NCBI RefSeq assembly: GCF_017795885.1
Contig: NZ_CP059297.1
Span: 2,733,001-2,797,000 of the forward strand
Direction of reading: 5' to 3'
Source: Brevundimonas sp. AJA228-03
Lineage (GTDB): Bacteria; Pseudomonadota; Alphaproteobacteria; Caulobacterales; Caulobacteraceae
DNA: 64,000 bases
Shown here: positions 51,784 to 60,818 of the stretch, piece after piece
Layout of the letters: each line of letters starts with the position of its first letter
Position numbering within the stretch: the first letter of the stretch is position 1
The notes under the pieces: generated by a model
Told to the model about the DNA's origin: nothing
Databases searched by the model: none
What the model saw: the letters and a program-made list of their open reading frames with translations, nothing else
Program-made: the position numbers and the translations under genes

Positions 51784-53874
51784 TCAGAACCGGGTCATCA
51801 GGGTCAGGCGGGCGTTCCGGGGGGCACCAGGCGAGATGTTGAAGTTGTTGTGGGCGTCGGCGAAATAGGTCTCGTCCATCACGTTCTCGACGTTGAGCTG
51901 GACCTGCACGGACGGGGTGATCTCGTAGAAGACGGCGGCGTCGACCCGCGTGAAGGACGGAAGGCGCGTCGTGGCGGCCGACGTTCGAATGCTGGCGAAC
52001 TGTTCGGACTGATGGATGATCCCGAGCCCCAGTCCCAGTCTTTCGTTCACGCTGTAGCGGTTCCAGAGCGAAACCTGATGCTCCGGAACCTGCCCCAGCC
52101 GGACGGCTTCGTTCCCCTGCAGCGTCGCCTCCTGCCAGGCGTATCCACCGCTGACCTGCCAGGCTGATGTTATGCGACCTGTCAGGCCCAGCTCGATCCC
52201 GCGGGTCCGCGTCTTCCCGACATTGATGGTCACCAGCGGGTTTAAGGGATCAGGGGTCGTCGCGTTCGAGCGGTCCAGTTGAAACACGGCCGCGGTCAGG
52301 TTCAGACCCGGCCGGACATCCCACTTGAGGCCGACCTCGTGATTGACGAAGGCCTCGGGCTCCAGGTTCTGCTGGGTCGTCGAAAGGGTCAGGAACTGGT
52401 CGCCCGACCGCGGCAGGAAGGACTGGCTGTAGCTGGCGAAGAGCGAAATCCCGGGCCCGGGCTTGAAGATCAGACCCAGACGGGGCGACACCTTTTCGTC
52501 GGTCCGGGTGAAGGGCCGATCAGGGTTCGGCTGCAGGTCCAGCCCGTCGATGTCGAACCTGTCGTACCTGATGCCGACGATTGCCTCCACCCGATCGCCA
52601 AGCCGGATCTGGTCCTGCACATAGGCCGATACGGTTTCGACGTTTGAAACCGTGTCCCGGGCCGGAGCCGAAAAACTGACCGTGGGAAACACGGGGTTCG
52701 CAAGGTTGAAGGTCCTGCTCGACAAAACACCGTTGAGCCGTCGGTTGGTCGAGTCCTGATCGCCGTACTCAAGACCGAAGAGCACCTGATGATCGACGCT
52801 GGAGGTGTGCAAGCTCCAGACGAGGTTGCTCTGGACCAGAAGGTTCTGGCGCGTGGTCGCGTCAGCGTAGGCGTCCAGCGCCACCGTTCCGGCCTGCGCC
52901 GTCGCGACACCGCTCGGAAAGACGTTCGTATAGACCTTGTCGTAGTCGCCGTAGAGCGCCGTCGTCGAGAAAGACAGGTCAGGCGTCAGGACACCATCGA
53001 CCCGGACCTTGACGATGTCAGCGTCCAGGGTCGTGCGGTTCACACCGGGGACACCGAAAAACTGATCCCGATAACCCCGGATCGGGACACCGGCCAGTGA
53101 AGGGACGCCTCGATCGGTTACGCGATCGTCGTCGATATGCTCATAGGAGATGCCGGCCTTCCAGCCGTGGCCGAGATCCGCCGCGAAATGAGGGTTTATC
53201 GCAGACCGCTGTCCCTCATAGACATCGCGATGATTGGCGAGTTCCTCGTAGGCGGCATTGAGCCGGAACGCCGACATTTCTCCCGTCGAAACGTTCAGGT
53301 CCAGCGACAGATCATAGGCACCGAAGCTGTTGACGCTTGTCCGCGTCCCGAACAATCGCCCCGCAGCGCTGGGGGCCTTCTGAACACGATTGAAGATCCC
53401 GCCACCGCCGCCCCGTCCGAAGATGAGCGCATAGGGTCCTTTCAGGACCTCCACACGCTCCAGATTGTAGAGGCCACGATAGTACTGAACGTCGTCGCGC
53501 ACCCCGTCGATGAAGAAATCGGCCGTGGTGTTCTGACCGCGCAGCGTCACCTGGTCACGATTGCCCTCACCCTGCCCCACGGTGACGCCTGGAACATACC
53601 GGAGCACGTCTCCCAGACTGTACATCGCCTGGTCGTTCAACTGGGCTCGCGTCACCACCGTCACGCTTTGCGGCACGTCGATCAGGGCGGTGTCGGTCTT
53701 GGTCGCTGTCACCGAGTTCACGGCGATATAGCCGCGTTTGGCACCCGTCACGATGATGGGCTCAAGATCCGTCGCCTGATGCTGCGCGAGCGCCATCGTC
53801 GGCCATGTCAGCGCAAGCGCTGTGGATGCGAGAAGGGCGCTGAAAGCTGAGGCGTTGGGCGGGGACACTGGCAA
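51784..53874 (-). CDS. TonB-dependent siderophore receptor (catecholate/ferrichrome type)
   Basis: A 696-residue receptor. Signal peptide FSALLASTALALTWPTMALA, TonB box EPIIVTGAKRG, siderophore-receptor plug motifs DVPQSVTVVTRAQLNDQ, LRYVPGVTVGQGEGNRDQVT and RVEVLKGPYALIFGRGGGGG, and a barrel ending RLTLMTRF. This is the Fiu/FhuA-like class for ferric siderophores. The start is TTG, or GTG two codons later. Two TGCGA-N5-TCGCA sites lie just upstream, so iron regulation is likely. Confidence 0.92.
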   Translation of the reverse strand: MPVSPPNASAFSALLASTALALTWPTMALAQHQATDLEPIIVTGAKRGYIAVNSVTATKTDTALIDVPQSVTVVTRAQLNDQAMYSLGDVLRYVPGVTVGQGEGNRDQVTLRGQNTTADFFIDGVRDDVQYYRGLYNLERVEVLKGPYALIFGRGGGGGIFNRVQKAPSAAGRLFGTRTSVNSFGAYDLSLDLNVSTGEMSAFRLNAAYEELANHRDVYEGQRSAINPHFAADLGHGWKAGISYEHIDDDRVTDRGVPSLAGVPIRGYRDQFFGVPGVNRTTLDADIVKVRVDGVLTPDLSFSTTALYGDYDKVYTNVFPSGVATAQAGTVALDAYADATTRQNLLVQSNLVWSLHTSSVDHQVLFGLEYGDQDSTNRRLNGVLSSRTFNLANPVFPTVSFSAPARDTVSNVETVSAYVQDQIRLGDRVEAIVGIRYDRFDIDGLDLQPNPDRPFTRTDEKVSPRLGLIFKPGPGISLFASYSQSFLPRSGDQFLTLSTTQQNLEPEAFVNHEVGLKWDVRPGLNLTAAVFQLDRSNATTPDPLNPLVTINVGKTRTRGIELGLTGRITSAWQVSGGYAWQEATLQGNEAVRLGQVPEHQVSLWNRYSVNERLGLGLGIIHQSEQFASIRTSAATTRLPSFTRVDAAVFYEITPSVQVQLNVENVMDETYFADAHNNFNISPGAPRNARLTLMTRF

Positions 53875-53889
53875 GATCCGGCACTGAAA

Positions 53890-53951
53890 TGCGACTAGTT
53901 CGCAATATCAGACAAGAGAGCTGTGGCAAGGCGAATTGCGAATTCGTCGCA
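53890..53951. promoter_or_regulatory. paired TGCGA-N5-TCGCA operators (iron-box-like)
   Basis: Site 1 is 53890-53904 (TGCGA-CTAGT-TCGCA) and site 2 is 53937-53951 (TGCGA-ATTCG-TCGCA), 47 bp apart. Site 1 begins 16 bp upstream of the receptor start. The arms resemble Fur boxes described for Caulobacter-type bacteria, but the regulator is inferred. Confidence 0.6.
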
Positions 53952-54048
53952 GTATCAGCTCGACACCGGGCGATTGCGTGGTCCCGGGGTAAACAGCCTC
54001 TTAACCCTGCACCTGCGACACTCTCGGTCCGTCCGATCGGAGCCGTCG

Positions 54049-56445
54049 ATGTCCGCCGCCCTCGCCATCAGCCAGCGTGCCTTCCTGAGTGCCCTTGTCC
54101 TGTGGGACGCGCCCTTCGTGGTGCGGTTTCGCGGCGTGTTGCAGGCGCTTCTGGCCACACTTCTGGTCGTGGCCCTGGTGTCGTGGAACGCAGCCGATCC
54201 CAGCCTGAACGCCGCCTCGTCCAGCCCGGCGACCAACTGGCTGGGCGCCAGCGGCGCGATCTTCGCGGATCTGTTCATGCAGAGCCTGGGCCTGGCCGCC
54301 TGGCCCGCCGCCGCCCTGACCATCGCCTTCGGGCTGGCCGCCGCCATCGGCGATGCGATCCGCCAACGCCTGAAGCCCACGCCCCTGAAGGCCCTGTCGG
54401 CCACCGGCGGCGTCCTGGCCCTGTCCGCCGCCCTGTCCGCGCTGGCGGCCCCCGGCGCCTGGCCATTGCAGACGGGCCTCGGCGGTCTGTGGGGCGATGC
54501 GGTGATCGGCCTGTTCGGCCACGGGGCCCATGCCCTGGGCATACCGGGCGGCGGGATCGTCAGCGGCGTGCTGTTCCTGGTCTTCGGCCTGTGGGCCTGC
54601 GGTTACGCCGTGGGCCTGCGGGCGTCGGATTTCGGAGAGACGATCGCCTGGGCGTCCGGCCTGCACCGTCCCCCCCTGCCCGCGTCCCGGCCGGTCGGTC
54701 GCCGCCCGGTGGCCGAGGCCGCGATCGCCGCGCCCCGGGCCGCGGGTCGCGCCACCCGTCTCGAACTGCCCGGGGACGAGGACGACGTCGCGCTCCTGCC
54801 CTGGGACGAACCGGCGCCTGAACCCGCCCTGCCCGCGGCCCGCACGGCCACCGAGCCCCGTGTCGCCGCGCCCCGGCCGGCCAAGGCCTCGAAAAAGGCC
54901 ATCGACGACGGTCAGGTCACCTTCGACTTCGTCCGGCCCCAAGGCGACTTCGATCTGCCGCCCCTGGCCATGCTGGCCAGGCCCCAGGCCCGCGTCGGCA
55001 CGGTCGACGAGACGGCCCTGAAACAGAATGCCAGGATGCTGGAAGAGGTGCTGGCCGAGTTCGGGGTCAAGGGTGTCATCGACCAGATCCGCCCCGGCCC
55101 CGTGGTCACCCTGTACGAACTGGTGCCCGCGCCCGGCGTCAAGCACGGCCGCGTCGTGGCCCTGTCGGACGACATCGCCCGCAGCATGTCCGCCCGCGCC
55201 TGCCGTATCTCGGTGGTGCCGAACCGGAACGCCATCGGCATCGAATTGCCGAACCTGAAGCGCGAGACCGTCTATCTGCGCGACCTGCTGGCCAGTGCCG
55301 AATACGGCAAGCCCGCGCACCTGCTGCCGCTCGCGCTCGGCGAGACCATCGGCGGCGAGCCCTATGTCGCCGACCTTGCGCGCATGCCCCACCTGCTGAT
55401 CGCGGGCACCACCGGTTCGGGCAAGTCGGTGGGGGTCAATGCCATGATCCTGTCGATCCTGTACCGGCTCAGCCCGGCAGAATGCCGCTTCATCATGATC
55501 GACCCCAAGATGCTGGAACTGTCGGTTTATGACGGCATTCCGCACCTGCTGGCCCCGGTCGTCACCGATCCGAAGAAGGCCGTCGTCGCCCTGAAATGGA
55601 CCGTCCGCGAGATGGAGGACCGCTATCGCCGGATGTCCAAGCTCGGCGTGCGCAACGTCGCCAGCTACAACGAGCGGGCGAAGGAGGCCCAGGCCAAAGG
55701 CGAGCATTTCGAACGCACGGTCCAGACCGGCTTCGACGACCAGGGCCGCCCGGTCTATGAATCCGAGAAGATCCGGCCCGAGCCCATGCCCTATCTGGTC
55801 GTGGTCATGGACGAGATGGCCGACCTGATGCTGGTCGCCGGCAAGGACGTCGAGGGCGCCGTCCAGCGCCTGGCCCAGATGGCCCGCGCCGCCGGCATCC
55901 ACCTGATCATGGCGACCCAGCGCCCCTCGGTCGACGTTATCACCGGCACCATCAAGGCCAACTTCCCGACCCGGATCTCCTTCCAGGTCACCTCCAAGAT
56001 CGACAGCCGCACCATCCTGGGCGAACAGGGCGCCGAGCAGCTGCTGGGCCAGGGCGACATGCTCTACATGGCCGGTGGCGGGCGGATCACCCGACTGCAC
56101 GGTCCGTTCGTGACGGACCAGGAGGTCGAGGAGGTCTGCAAATACCTGCGCAGCCAGGGCGAGCCGGATTACCTCGACCTGATCACCGACGATCCGGACG
56201 GGGACGGCGACGGGGCGATGGAAGAGGGCGGTGGAGCGTCTTCGGGCGACGACCTCTACGACCGGGCCGTGGCCGTGGTGACCCGCGACCGCAAGGCCTC
56301 GACCAGCTACGTCCAGCGCCGCCTGCAGATCGGCTACAACCGCGCCGCCTCCCTGATCGAGCGGATGGAACAGGAGGGCGTCGTCTCGGCCGCCAACCAT
56401 GCGGGCAAGCGTGACGTCCTCGCCGGCCCGCCGCCGATCGTGTGA
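54049..56445 (+). CDS. ftsK: DNA translocase FtsK
   Basis: A 798-residue division protein. Four N-terminal membrane helices ([17 protein letters not shown], then up to about residue 195), a Pro/Ala-rich linker, and the motor domain with Walker [17 protein letters not shown] and Walker [14 protein letters not shown]. The C-terminal gamma winged helix ([20 protein letters not shown], then [16 protein letters not shown]) recognises KOPS sites. GGAG lies 6 nt before the chosen ATG. It pumps chromosome termini through the closing septum. Confidence 0.95.
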   Translation: MSAALAISQRAFLSALVLWDAPFVVRFRGVLQALLATLLVVALVSWNAADPSLNAASSSPATNWLGASGAIFADLFMQSLGLAAWPAAALTIAFGLAAAIGDAIRQRLKPTPLKALSATGGVLALSAALSALAAPGAWPLQTGLGGLWGDAVIGLFGHGAHALGIPGGGIVSGVLFLVFGLWACGYAVGLRASDFGETIAWASGLHRPPLPASRPVGRRPVAEAAIAAPRAAGRATRLELPGDEDDVALLPWDEPAPEPALPAARTATEPRVAAPRPAKASKKAIDDGQVTFDFVRPQGDFDLPPLAMLARPQARVGTVDETALKQNARMLEEVLAEFGVKGVIDQIRPGPVVTLYELVPAPGVKHGRVVALSDDIARSMSARACRISVVPNRNAIGIELPNLKRETVYLRDLLASAEYGKPAHLLPLALGETIGGEPYVADLARMPHLLIAGTTGSGKSVGVNAMILSILYRLSPAECRFIMIDPKMLELSVYDGIPHLLAPVVTDPKKAVVALKWTVREMEDRYRRMSKLGVRNVASYNERAKEAQAKGEHFERTVQTGFDDQGRPVYESEKIRPEPMPYLVVVMDEMADLMLVAGKDVEGAVQRLAQMARAAGIHLIMATQRPSVDVITGTIKANFPTRISFQVTSKIDSRTILGEQGAEQLLGQGDMLYMAGGGRITRLHGPFVTDQEVEEVCKYLRSQGEPDYLDLITDDPDGDGDGAMEEGGGASSGDDLYDRAVAVVTRDRKASTSYVQRRLQIGYNRAASLIERMEQEGVVSAANHAGKRDVLAGPPPIV

Positions 56446-56645
56446 GGCAGGCCCGTCTCCCTTCCGATCAAGGGGAGGGAAACGGCGCATCGGGAACCCT
56501 TCACCTGAACAGGGCTTCATCCGACCGCCGGAATATGGTCTGGCTTGGGTCATATCGACGCCAGGTCAGGTCGCGATAACGGCACGACCGACAATCATCG
56601 CGCCCTCCGGTCAGGCCGGAGGATGACGAATTGAGAGAGACCCTC

Positions 56646-57293
56646 ATGACCCTGTCCCGCAGAGACCTCGGCTTCGGCCTCGCCGCCCTGACGGCCATGG
56701 GGGCCTCGCTCGCCGCCCTGCCGGCCGCCGCCCAGTCGGGCCTGTCGGCCGAGGACCGCGCGACGCTGGCGACGGCCCAGACCTATCTGCAGAACCTCAC
56801 CTCGGCCCAGGGGACCTTCGTCGAGACCGGCGCGGGCGGCCAGCGGCGCGAGGGTCGCTTCTATCTGCAGCGCCCGGGCAGGATGCGGTTCGAGTACACC
56901 AACCCGGCAGGCCTGCTGGTCGTCTCGGACGGCAACAACGTCAAACGCTACGACCCGCGCCTGAACGTCTTCCGGCAGGTGCCGCTGGGGGCCACGCCGC
57001 TGTCGACCTTCCTGGCCAGGAACGTCCGGCTGGACCAGGGCGTGCGCATCGATCGCGTGACCCGCATGCAGTCCGGAGCCTTCGCCATCACCGCCCGGGA
57101 CTCCAACCGGCCCGACGACGGTTCGGTCATCCTGGCCTTTGCCGGCAGCCCGATGCGCCTGCAGGAGTGGACCATCACCGATGCCTCGGGCGCGCGCACG
57201 CGGACACAGCTGACCACCCTGACGCCCGCGTCTGGCCTGGCCGCCAGCCTGTTCCGCCTGACCGATCCAACCCGTCGCCCCGGGCGCAACTGA
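56646..57293 (+). CDS. lolA: outer-membrane lipoprotein carrier LolA
   Basis: A 215-residue periplasmic chaperone shuttling lipoproteins from LolCDE to the outer membrane. Family features: YLQNLTSAQGTFVETGAGGQ, GRFYLQRPGRMRFEY and a long beta sheet. The leader begins MTLSRRDLGFGLAALTAMGA, which has a twin-arginine motif, so export may be by Tat. Start at 56646 fits GAGAGA upstream; a TTG 5 codons earlier is the alternative. It follows ftsK, a common alphaproteobacterial neighbourhood. Confidence 0.9.
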   Translation: MTLSRRDLGFGLAALTAMGASLAALPAAAQSGLSAEDRATLATAQTYLQNLTSAQGTFVETGAGGQRREGRFYLQRPGRMRFEYTNPAGLLVVSDGNNVKRYDPRLNVFRQVPLGATPLSTFLARNVRLDQGVRIDRVTRMQSGAFAITARDSNRPDDGSVILAFAGSPMRLQEWTITDASGARTRTQLTTLTPASGLAASLFRLTDPTRRPGRN

Positions 57294-57458
57294 CAGTTTG
57301 GCGAATCCTGCACCGTGTTCGGATGAACACAGGCAAATCACTTTATTAACGATTTGACTATTTCTGACAGGCGTGACACTTTGGGCACAGGCGGTTTTGG
57401 CCGCCCTTCTGCCTTCGGACGTCATCCCCTCCCGATGGCTGCGAGAGAGAACCCTTGG

Positions 57459-57490
57459 CCCCCGGCGCCCCCCGCCGGGGGTTATTTTTT
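57459..57490 (+). terminator. intrinsic terminator after lolA
   Basis: CCCCCGGC (57459-57466) pairs with GCCGGGGG (57474-57481) around a C-rich loop, followed by TTATTTTTT. It separates lolA from xth, whose start is 28 bp on. Confidence 0.9.
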
Positions 57491-57517
57491 GAAGCGCGGA
57501 CAGGCTAGAGGCACCCG

Positions 57518-58312
57518 ATGCTTCGCATCGCCACCTGGAACATCAACTCCGTCCGCTTGCGTATCGACCAGGTCGCGCGCTTCGTGACGATGAGCGGCAC
57601 CGACGTCCTGTGCCTCCAGGAGATCAAATGCCTGGAGGACCAGTTCCCCAGAAACGCCTTCGCCGAAATGGGCCTGCCCCATCTGAAGGTCGCGGGTCAG
57701 AAGGGCTGGCACGGCGTGGCCATCGCCAGCCGCCACCCGATCGCGCCCAGCGAGACGTTCCAGTCCTGCAGGCTGGGCCATGCGCGCTGCGTGTCCGTGC
57801 AGGTCGCGGGCGTCGACATCCAGAACTTCTACATCCCCGCCGGTGGCGACGTGCCCGACCGCGAACTGAACCCCAAGTTCGATCACAAGATGGACTTCTA
57901 CGAACAGCTGACGGCCACCGTGACGGCGCAGGACCGGTCACGCCCTCTGCTGATGTGCGGCGACTTCAACATCGCGCCATCGGAGTTCGACGTCTGGAAC
58001 CACCGCTATATGTCGAAGATCGTCAGCCATACGCCGGTCGAGGTGGAGACCCTGAACCGGCTGCAGGCCGCAGGCGCGTTCACCGACGTGGTCCGCGAGG
58101 CGTTTCCCGAGCCGCAGAAGCTGGCCAGCTGGTGGAGCTATCGCGCGCAGGATTTCCGCAAGTCCGCCCGTGGCCTGCGTCTGGACCACATCTGGACCTC
58201 GCCGGGCCTGACCCCTGCCGTCATCCCCGGATCGGCCACCATCCACGAACCGGTCCGCGCCTGGGAACAGCCCAGCGACCACTGCCCGATCACGGTCGAT
58301 CTGGACGTCTGA
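57518..58312 (+). CDS. xthA: exodeoxyribonuclease III
   Basis: A 264-residue Mg-dependent AP endonuclease/3' exonuclease. Motifs: RIATWNINSVRLRIDQV, LCLQEIKCLEDQFP with the metal-binding Glu, FYIPAGGDVPDRE, LMCGDFNIAPSEFDVW, RGLRLDHIWTSPGL and SDHCPITVDL at the end. AGAGG lies 7 nt before the ATG. Full length for the family. Confidence 0.95.
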   Translation: MLRIATWNINSVRLRIDQVARFVTMSGTDVLCLQEIKCLEDQFPRNAFAEMGLPHLKVAGQKGWHGVAIASRHPIAPSETFQSCRLGHARCVSVQVAGVDIQNFYIPAGGDVPDRELNPKFDHKMDFYEQLTATVTAQDRSRPLLMCGDFNIAPSEFDVWNHRYMSKIVSHTPVEVETLNRLQAAGAFTDVVREAFPEPQKLASWWSYRAQDFRKSARGLRLDHIWTSPGLTPAVIPGSATIHEPVRAWEQPSDHCPITVDLDV

Positions 58313-58410
58313 CCGCAGACCCGGTGCATCTTCCGTCCCGCACCGCAACAAAACTGTTGCGCATCGGCGCGCCGCCGGTCCACGCTGGACCTCCACCCTA
58401 GGGTCGGGAC

Positions 58411-58716
58411 TCATTTGGCCCAGTAGCAGACGGTCGCGGCGATGAGCACGCCGGAGAGGTAGTTTGCTGCGAGCTTGTCGTATCGGGTAGCGACCCGGCG
58501 ATAGTCCTTAAGCCTGGACCAAAGGCGCTCGACGGTGTTGCGCTGGCGATAGGCGACGACGTCATAGGGGATGGGTCGTTTTCGCGATGTTGTGGTCGGG
58601 ATGACGGCCTCGGCGCTTCGCTCGGCCAGGCGCTTCCTGAGGTGGTCGGCATCATAGCCCCGATCAGCCAGCAGCTTGCGGAACGGCCCGGCGGCCTCGA
58701 TCAGGGCGTGGGCCAT
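58411..58716 (-). pseudogene. IS427-group transposase, C-terminal part
   Basis: Encodes the DDE C-terminal region: RKLLADRGYDADHLRKRL and the Glu-bearing NTVERLWSRLKDYRRVATRY. To join it to the central part (GRSRGGRTTKIHGLVDD, read from about 58800 to 58720) one base must be added near 58715, where AGCGCAAC would be AGCGGCAAC. That shift is not the programmed one, so the transposase is broken here unless the base is a sequence error. Confidence 0.75.
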
Positions 58717-58816
58717 GGTGATGTCGTTGGTGTTGCGCTGAGCAGCAGCACGCGAGGCCGTCCCTGATCATCCACCAGCCCGTGGATCTTGGTCGTCCGA
58801 CCTCCTCGCGACCGGC

Positions 58817-59164
58817 CTATGCTCTGGACGAAGGCCCCCCTTTAGCGCCCGCCGCCGAGCGGTGGGCCTTGACCGAGGTCGAGTCGATGGCGGCGCTGGA
58901 GTAGATGCCGCTGTGGCCGGTCAGGGCCTTGAAGATGTCGTGCCAGATGCCTTGGCGGCTCCAGCGGTTGAACCGGTTGTAGACTGTCGTGTACGGCCCG
59001 TACTCGGCCGGGCAGTCACGCCAGCGCGCACCCGATTGAAGCATATGGATGATTCCGGAGATCACACGGTGATCATCCACTCGTCGCGCGCCGCGACGAC
59101 CGCGAGGCAGATGGGGCTCGATCCGTGCCCACGCTTCGTCATCCAGCCAATAGAGCTTCCGCAT
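58817..59164 (-). CDS. IS427-group transposase, N-terminal part (OrfA)
   Basis: 115 residues: LDDEAWARIEPHLPRGRRGA, a helix-turn-helix DNA-binding start, ending at the first catalytic Asp (SAAIDSTSVKAHRSAAGAKG). The frame stops shortly after the run TAAAGGGGGG (near 58834-58843 on the plus strand), the slippery site where -1 slipping would continue into AFVQSIGRSRGGRTTKI. This programmed shift is normal for the group. Confidence 0.82.
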   Translation of the reverse strand: MRKLYWLDDEAWARIEPHLPRGRRGARRVDDHRVISGIIHMLQSGARWRDCPAEYGPYTTVYNRFNRWSRQGIWHDIFKALTGHSGIYSSAAIDSTSVKAHRSAAGAKGGPSSRA

Positions 59165-59268
59165 TCAAGGACTCCTTCCGGAATCCTTGAATCAGAACAA
59201 CTGAAAGACGGCCAGGACTTATTGAGTACGGACCCTAGCGCGCGGGAGCGACCGTCACGTTCGACGAA

Positions 59269-60672
59269 ATGTCAGGCCATGCCGGCTCGGATCAGGTCCG
59301 CCCCAGCTACCGGACCCTGGCCCGGTGGCTCGAGGCCGCGCCGGCCGACCTGCTGCAGGCCCGCTCGCGCCAGGCGGAGCTGTTCTTTCGCCGCATGGGC
59401 GTGACGTTCGCCGTCTATGGCGACGTCGAATCCAACGAACGCCTGATCCCCTTCGACGTGGTGCCCCGCATCATCGGCGCGGCCGAGTGGGAGCCGCTGG
59501 AAAAGGGCCTGAAGCAGCGGGTCACGGCGATCAATGCCTTTCTGAAGGACATCTATGGCCCCCAGGAGTGCATCCGCGCCGGTATCGTCCCGGCCGAGCT
59601 GATCTTCACCAATCCCCACTATCGCCCCGAGATGCAGGGCCGCCGTCCACCCGGCGACATCTGGACCCACATCTGCGGCGTCGATCTGGTCCGCACGGGC
59701 GAGGACGGGTTCGTGGTGCTGGAGGACAATTGCCGCACGCCGTCCGGTGTCTCCTACATGCTGGAGAACCGCGAGATGATGATGCGGCTGTTCCCCGACC
59801 TGTTCGCCGAGCACCGCATCCGCCCGGTCGAGACCTATACCGACATGCTGCTGGCCAGCCTCCGCGCCAGCGCGCCCGAGCACGCAGGGGCCGATCCCAA
59901 CATCGTCGTCCTGACGCCCGGCCCCTACAACTCGGCCTACTACGAGCACAGCTTCCTGGCCGACAAGCTGGGGGTCGAGCTGGTCGAGGGGGGCGATCTG
60001 TTCGTCAACGACGACATCGTCTTCATGCGCACGACCGAGGGTCCGAAACGCGTCGATGTCATCTATCGCCGCGTCGACGACGACTGGATCGATCCGCTGA
60101 CCTTCCGGCCTGATTCGACCGTCGGCGTGCCCGGCCTGATGGCCGCCTACACGGCCGGGAACGTGACCCTGTCGAACGCCGTGGGCACCGGCGTCGCCGA
60201 TGACAAGGCGGTCTATACCTATATGCCGGAGATCATCCGCTTCTTCAGCGGCGGCGACCCGATCCTGGGCAATGTGCCCACCTGGCGCTGCCGCGAGCCG
60301 GCCGCGCTAAAGGAAGTGCTCGAAAAACTGCCCGAGCTGGTGGTCAAGGAGGTCGGCGGCTCCGGCGGCTACGGCATGCTGGTGGGTCCGGCCTCGACCA
60401 GGGCCGAGATCGAGGATTTCCGCAAGAAGCTGATCGCCGACCCCGACGACTTCATCGCCCAGCCGACCCTGGCCCTGTCCACCGCCCCGACGCTGGACGG
60501 CGGCAGTCTGTCGCCCCGCCACGTCGACCTGCGGCCGTTCGTTTTGAGCAGCCCCGCAGGCGTCCGTGTCGCGCCGGGCGGCCTGACCCGCGTGGCGCTG
60601 AAGGCCGGATCGCTGGTGGTCAACTCCAGCCAGGGCGGCGGGACCAAGGACACCTGGGTGCTGGATGATTAG
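59269..60672 (+). CDS. circularly permuted ATP-grasp protein (type 2)
   Basis: A 467-residue ATP-grasp enzyme of the DUF404/DUF407 class: VTAINAFLKDIYGPQECIRA, VVLEDNCRTPSGVSYMLENR, YNSAYYEHSFLADKLGVEL, and VVKEVGGSGGYGMLVGP near the C-terminus. Such ATP-grasps form peptide-like bonds and are found with alpha-E proteins. The frame reads open upstream (TFDE just before the Met) to a stop in the IS target duplication. So the IS may have removed the original promoter or a few N-terminal codons. First of the Anbu cluster. Confidence 0.88.
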   Translation: MSGHAGSDQVRPSYRTLARWLEAAPADLLQARSRQAELFFRRMGVTFAVYGDVESNERLIPFDVVPRIIGAAEWEPLEKGLKQRVTAINAFLKDIYGPQECIRAGIVPAELIFTNPHYRPEMQGRRPPGDIWTHICGVDLVRTGEDGFVVLEDNCRTPSGVSYMLENREMMMRLFPDLFAEHRIRPVETYTDMLLASLRASAPEHAGADPNIVVLTPGPYNSAYYEHSFLADKLGVELVEGGDLFVNDDIVFMRTTEGPKRVDVIYRRVDDDWIDPLTFRPDSTVGVPGLMAAYTAGNVTLSNAVGTGVADDKAVYTYMPEIIRFFSGGDPILGNVPTWRCREPAALKEVLEKLPELVVKEVGGSGGYGMLVGPASTRAEIEDFRKKLIADPDDFIAQPTLALSTAPTLDGGSLSPRHVDLRPFVLSSPAGVRVAPGGLTRVALKAGSLVVNSSQGGGTKDTWVLDD

Positions 60673-60684
60673 GTCTTTCCATAT

Positions 60685-60811
60685 CCCGCTCATCCCCGCG
60701 AAAGCGGGGACCCAGTGCTTTGGGCGACGATCGTTCGTAGAGGGCACGGTCATGGTCCAGCGCACGGCCTCGCGACAGAACTGGGTCCCCGCTTTCGCGG
60801 GGATGAGCGGG
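60685..60811. repeat. REP-like inverted repeat inside the Anbu cluster
   Basis: Two perfect 32-bp arms (60685-60716 and 60780-60811; core CCCCGCGAAAGCGGGGACCC) in inverse orientation around 63 bp. Each arm can fold alone (CCCCGC-GAAA-GCGGGG). The right arm ends 7 bp before the alpha-E gene start. It resembles widely dispersed proteobacterial intergenic palindromes. Confidence 0.85.
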
Positions 60812-60818
60812 TATAGAG

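Larger units (their letters stand above)
58402..59234 (-). mobile_element. IS5-family (IS427-group) insertion sequence
   Basis: 833 bp with imperfect terminal inverted repeats: GGTCGGGACTCATTTGG at one end, GGTCCGTACTCAATAAG at the other. It is flanked by CTAG on both sides (58398-58401 and 59235-59238), the target duplication expected of this group. It carries the usual two overlapping transposase frames, but the second junction needs an extra base, so the copy is probably inactive. It lies 34 bp upstream of the ATP-grasp gene start, in reverse orientation to that operon. Confidence 0.88.

Noticed and set aside
54001..56553. 850-codon minus-strand open frame opposite ftsK
   Set aside because: Its residues are Gly/Arg/Gln/Asp-rich without domains, and the plus strand encodes an unmistakable FtsK. 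Such long shadows are usual at this GC content. The same reasoning removed long antisense frames opposite the M1 peptidase, TonB receptor, S46 peptidase, exporter and spermidine-synthase-like genes.
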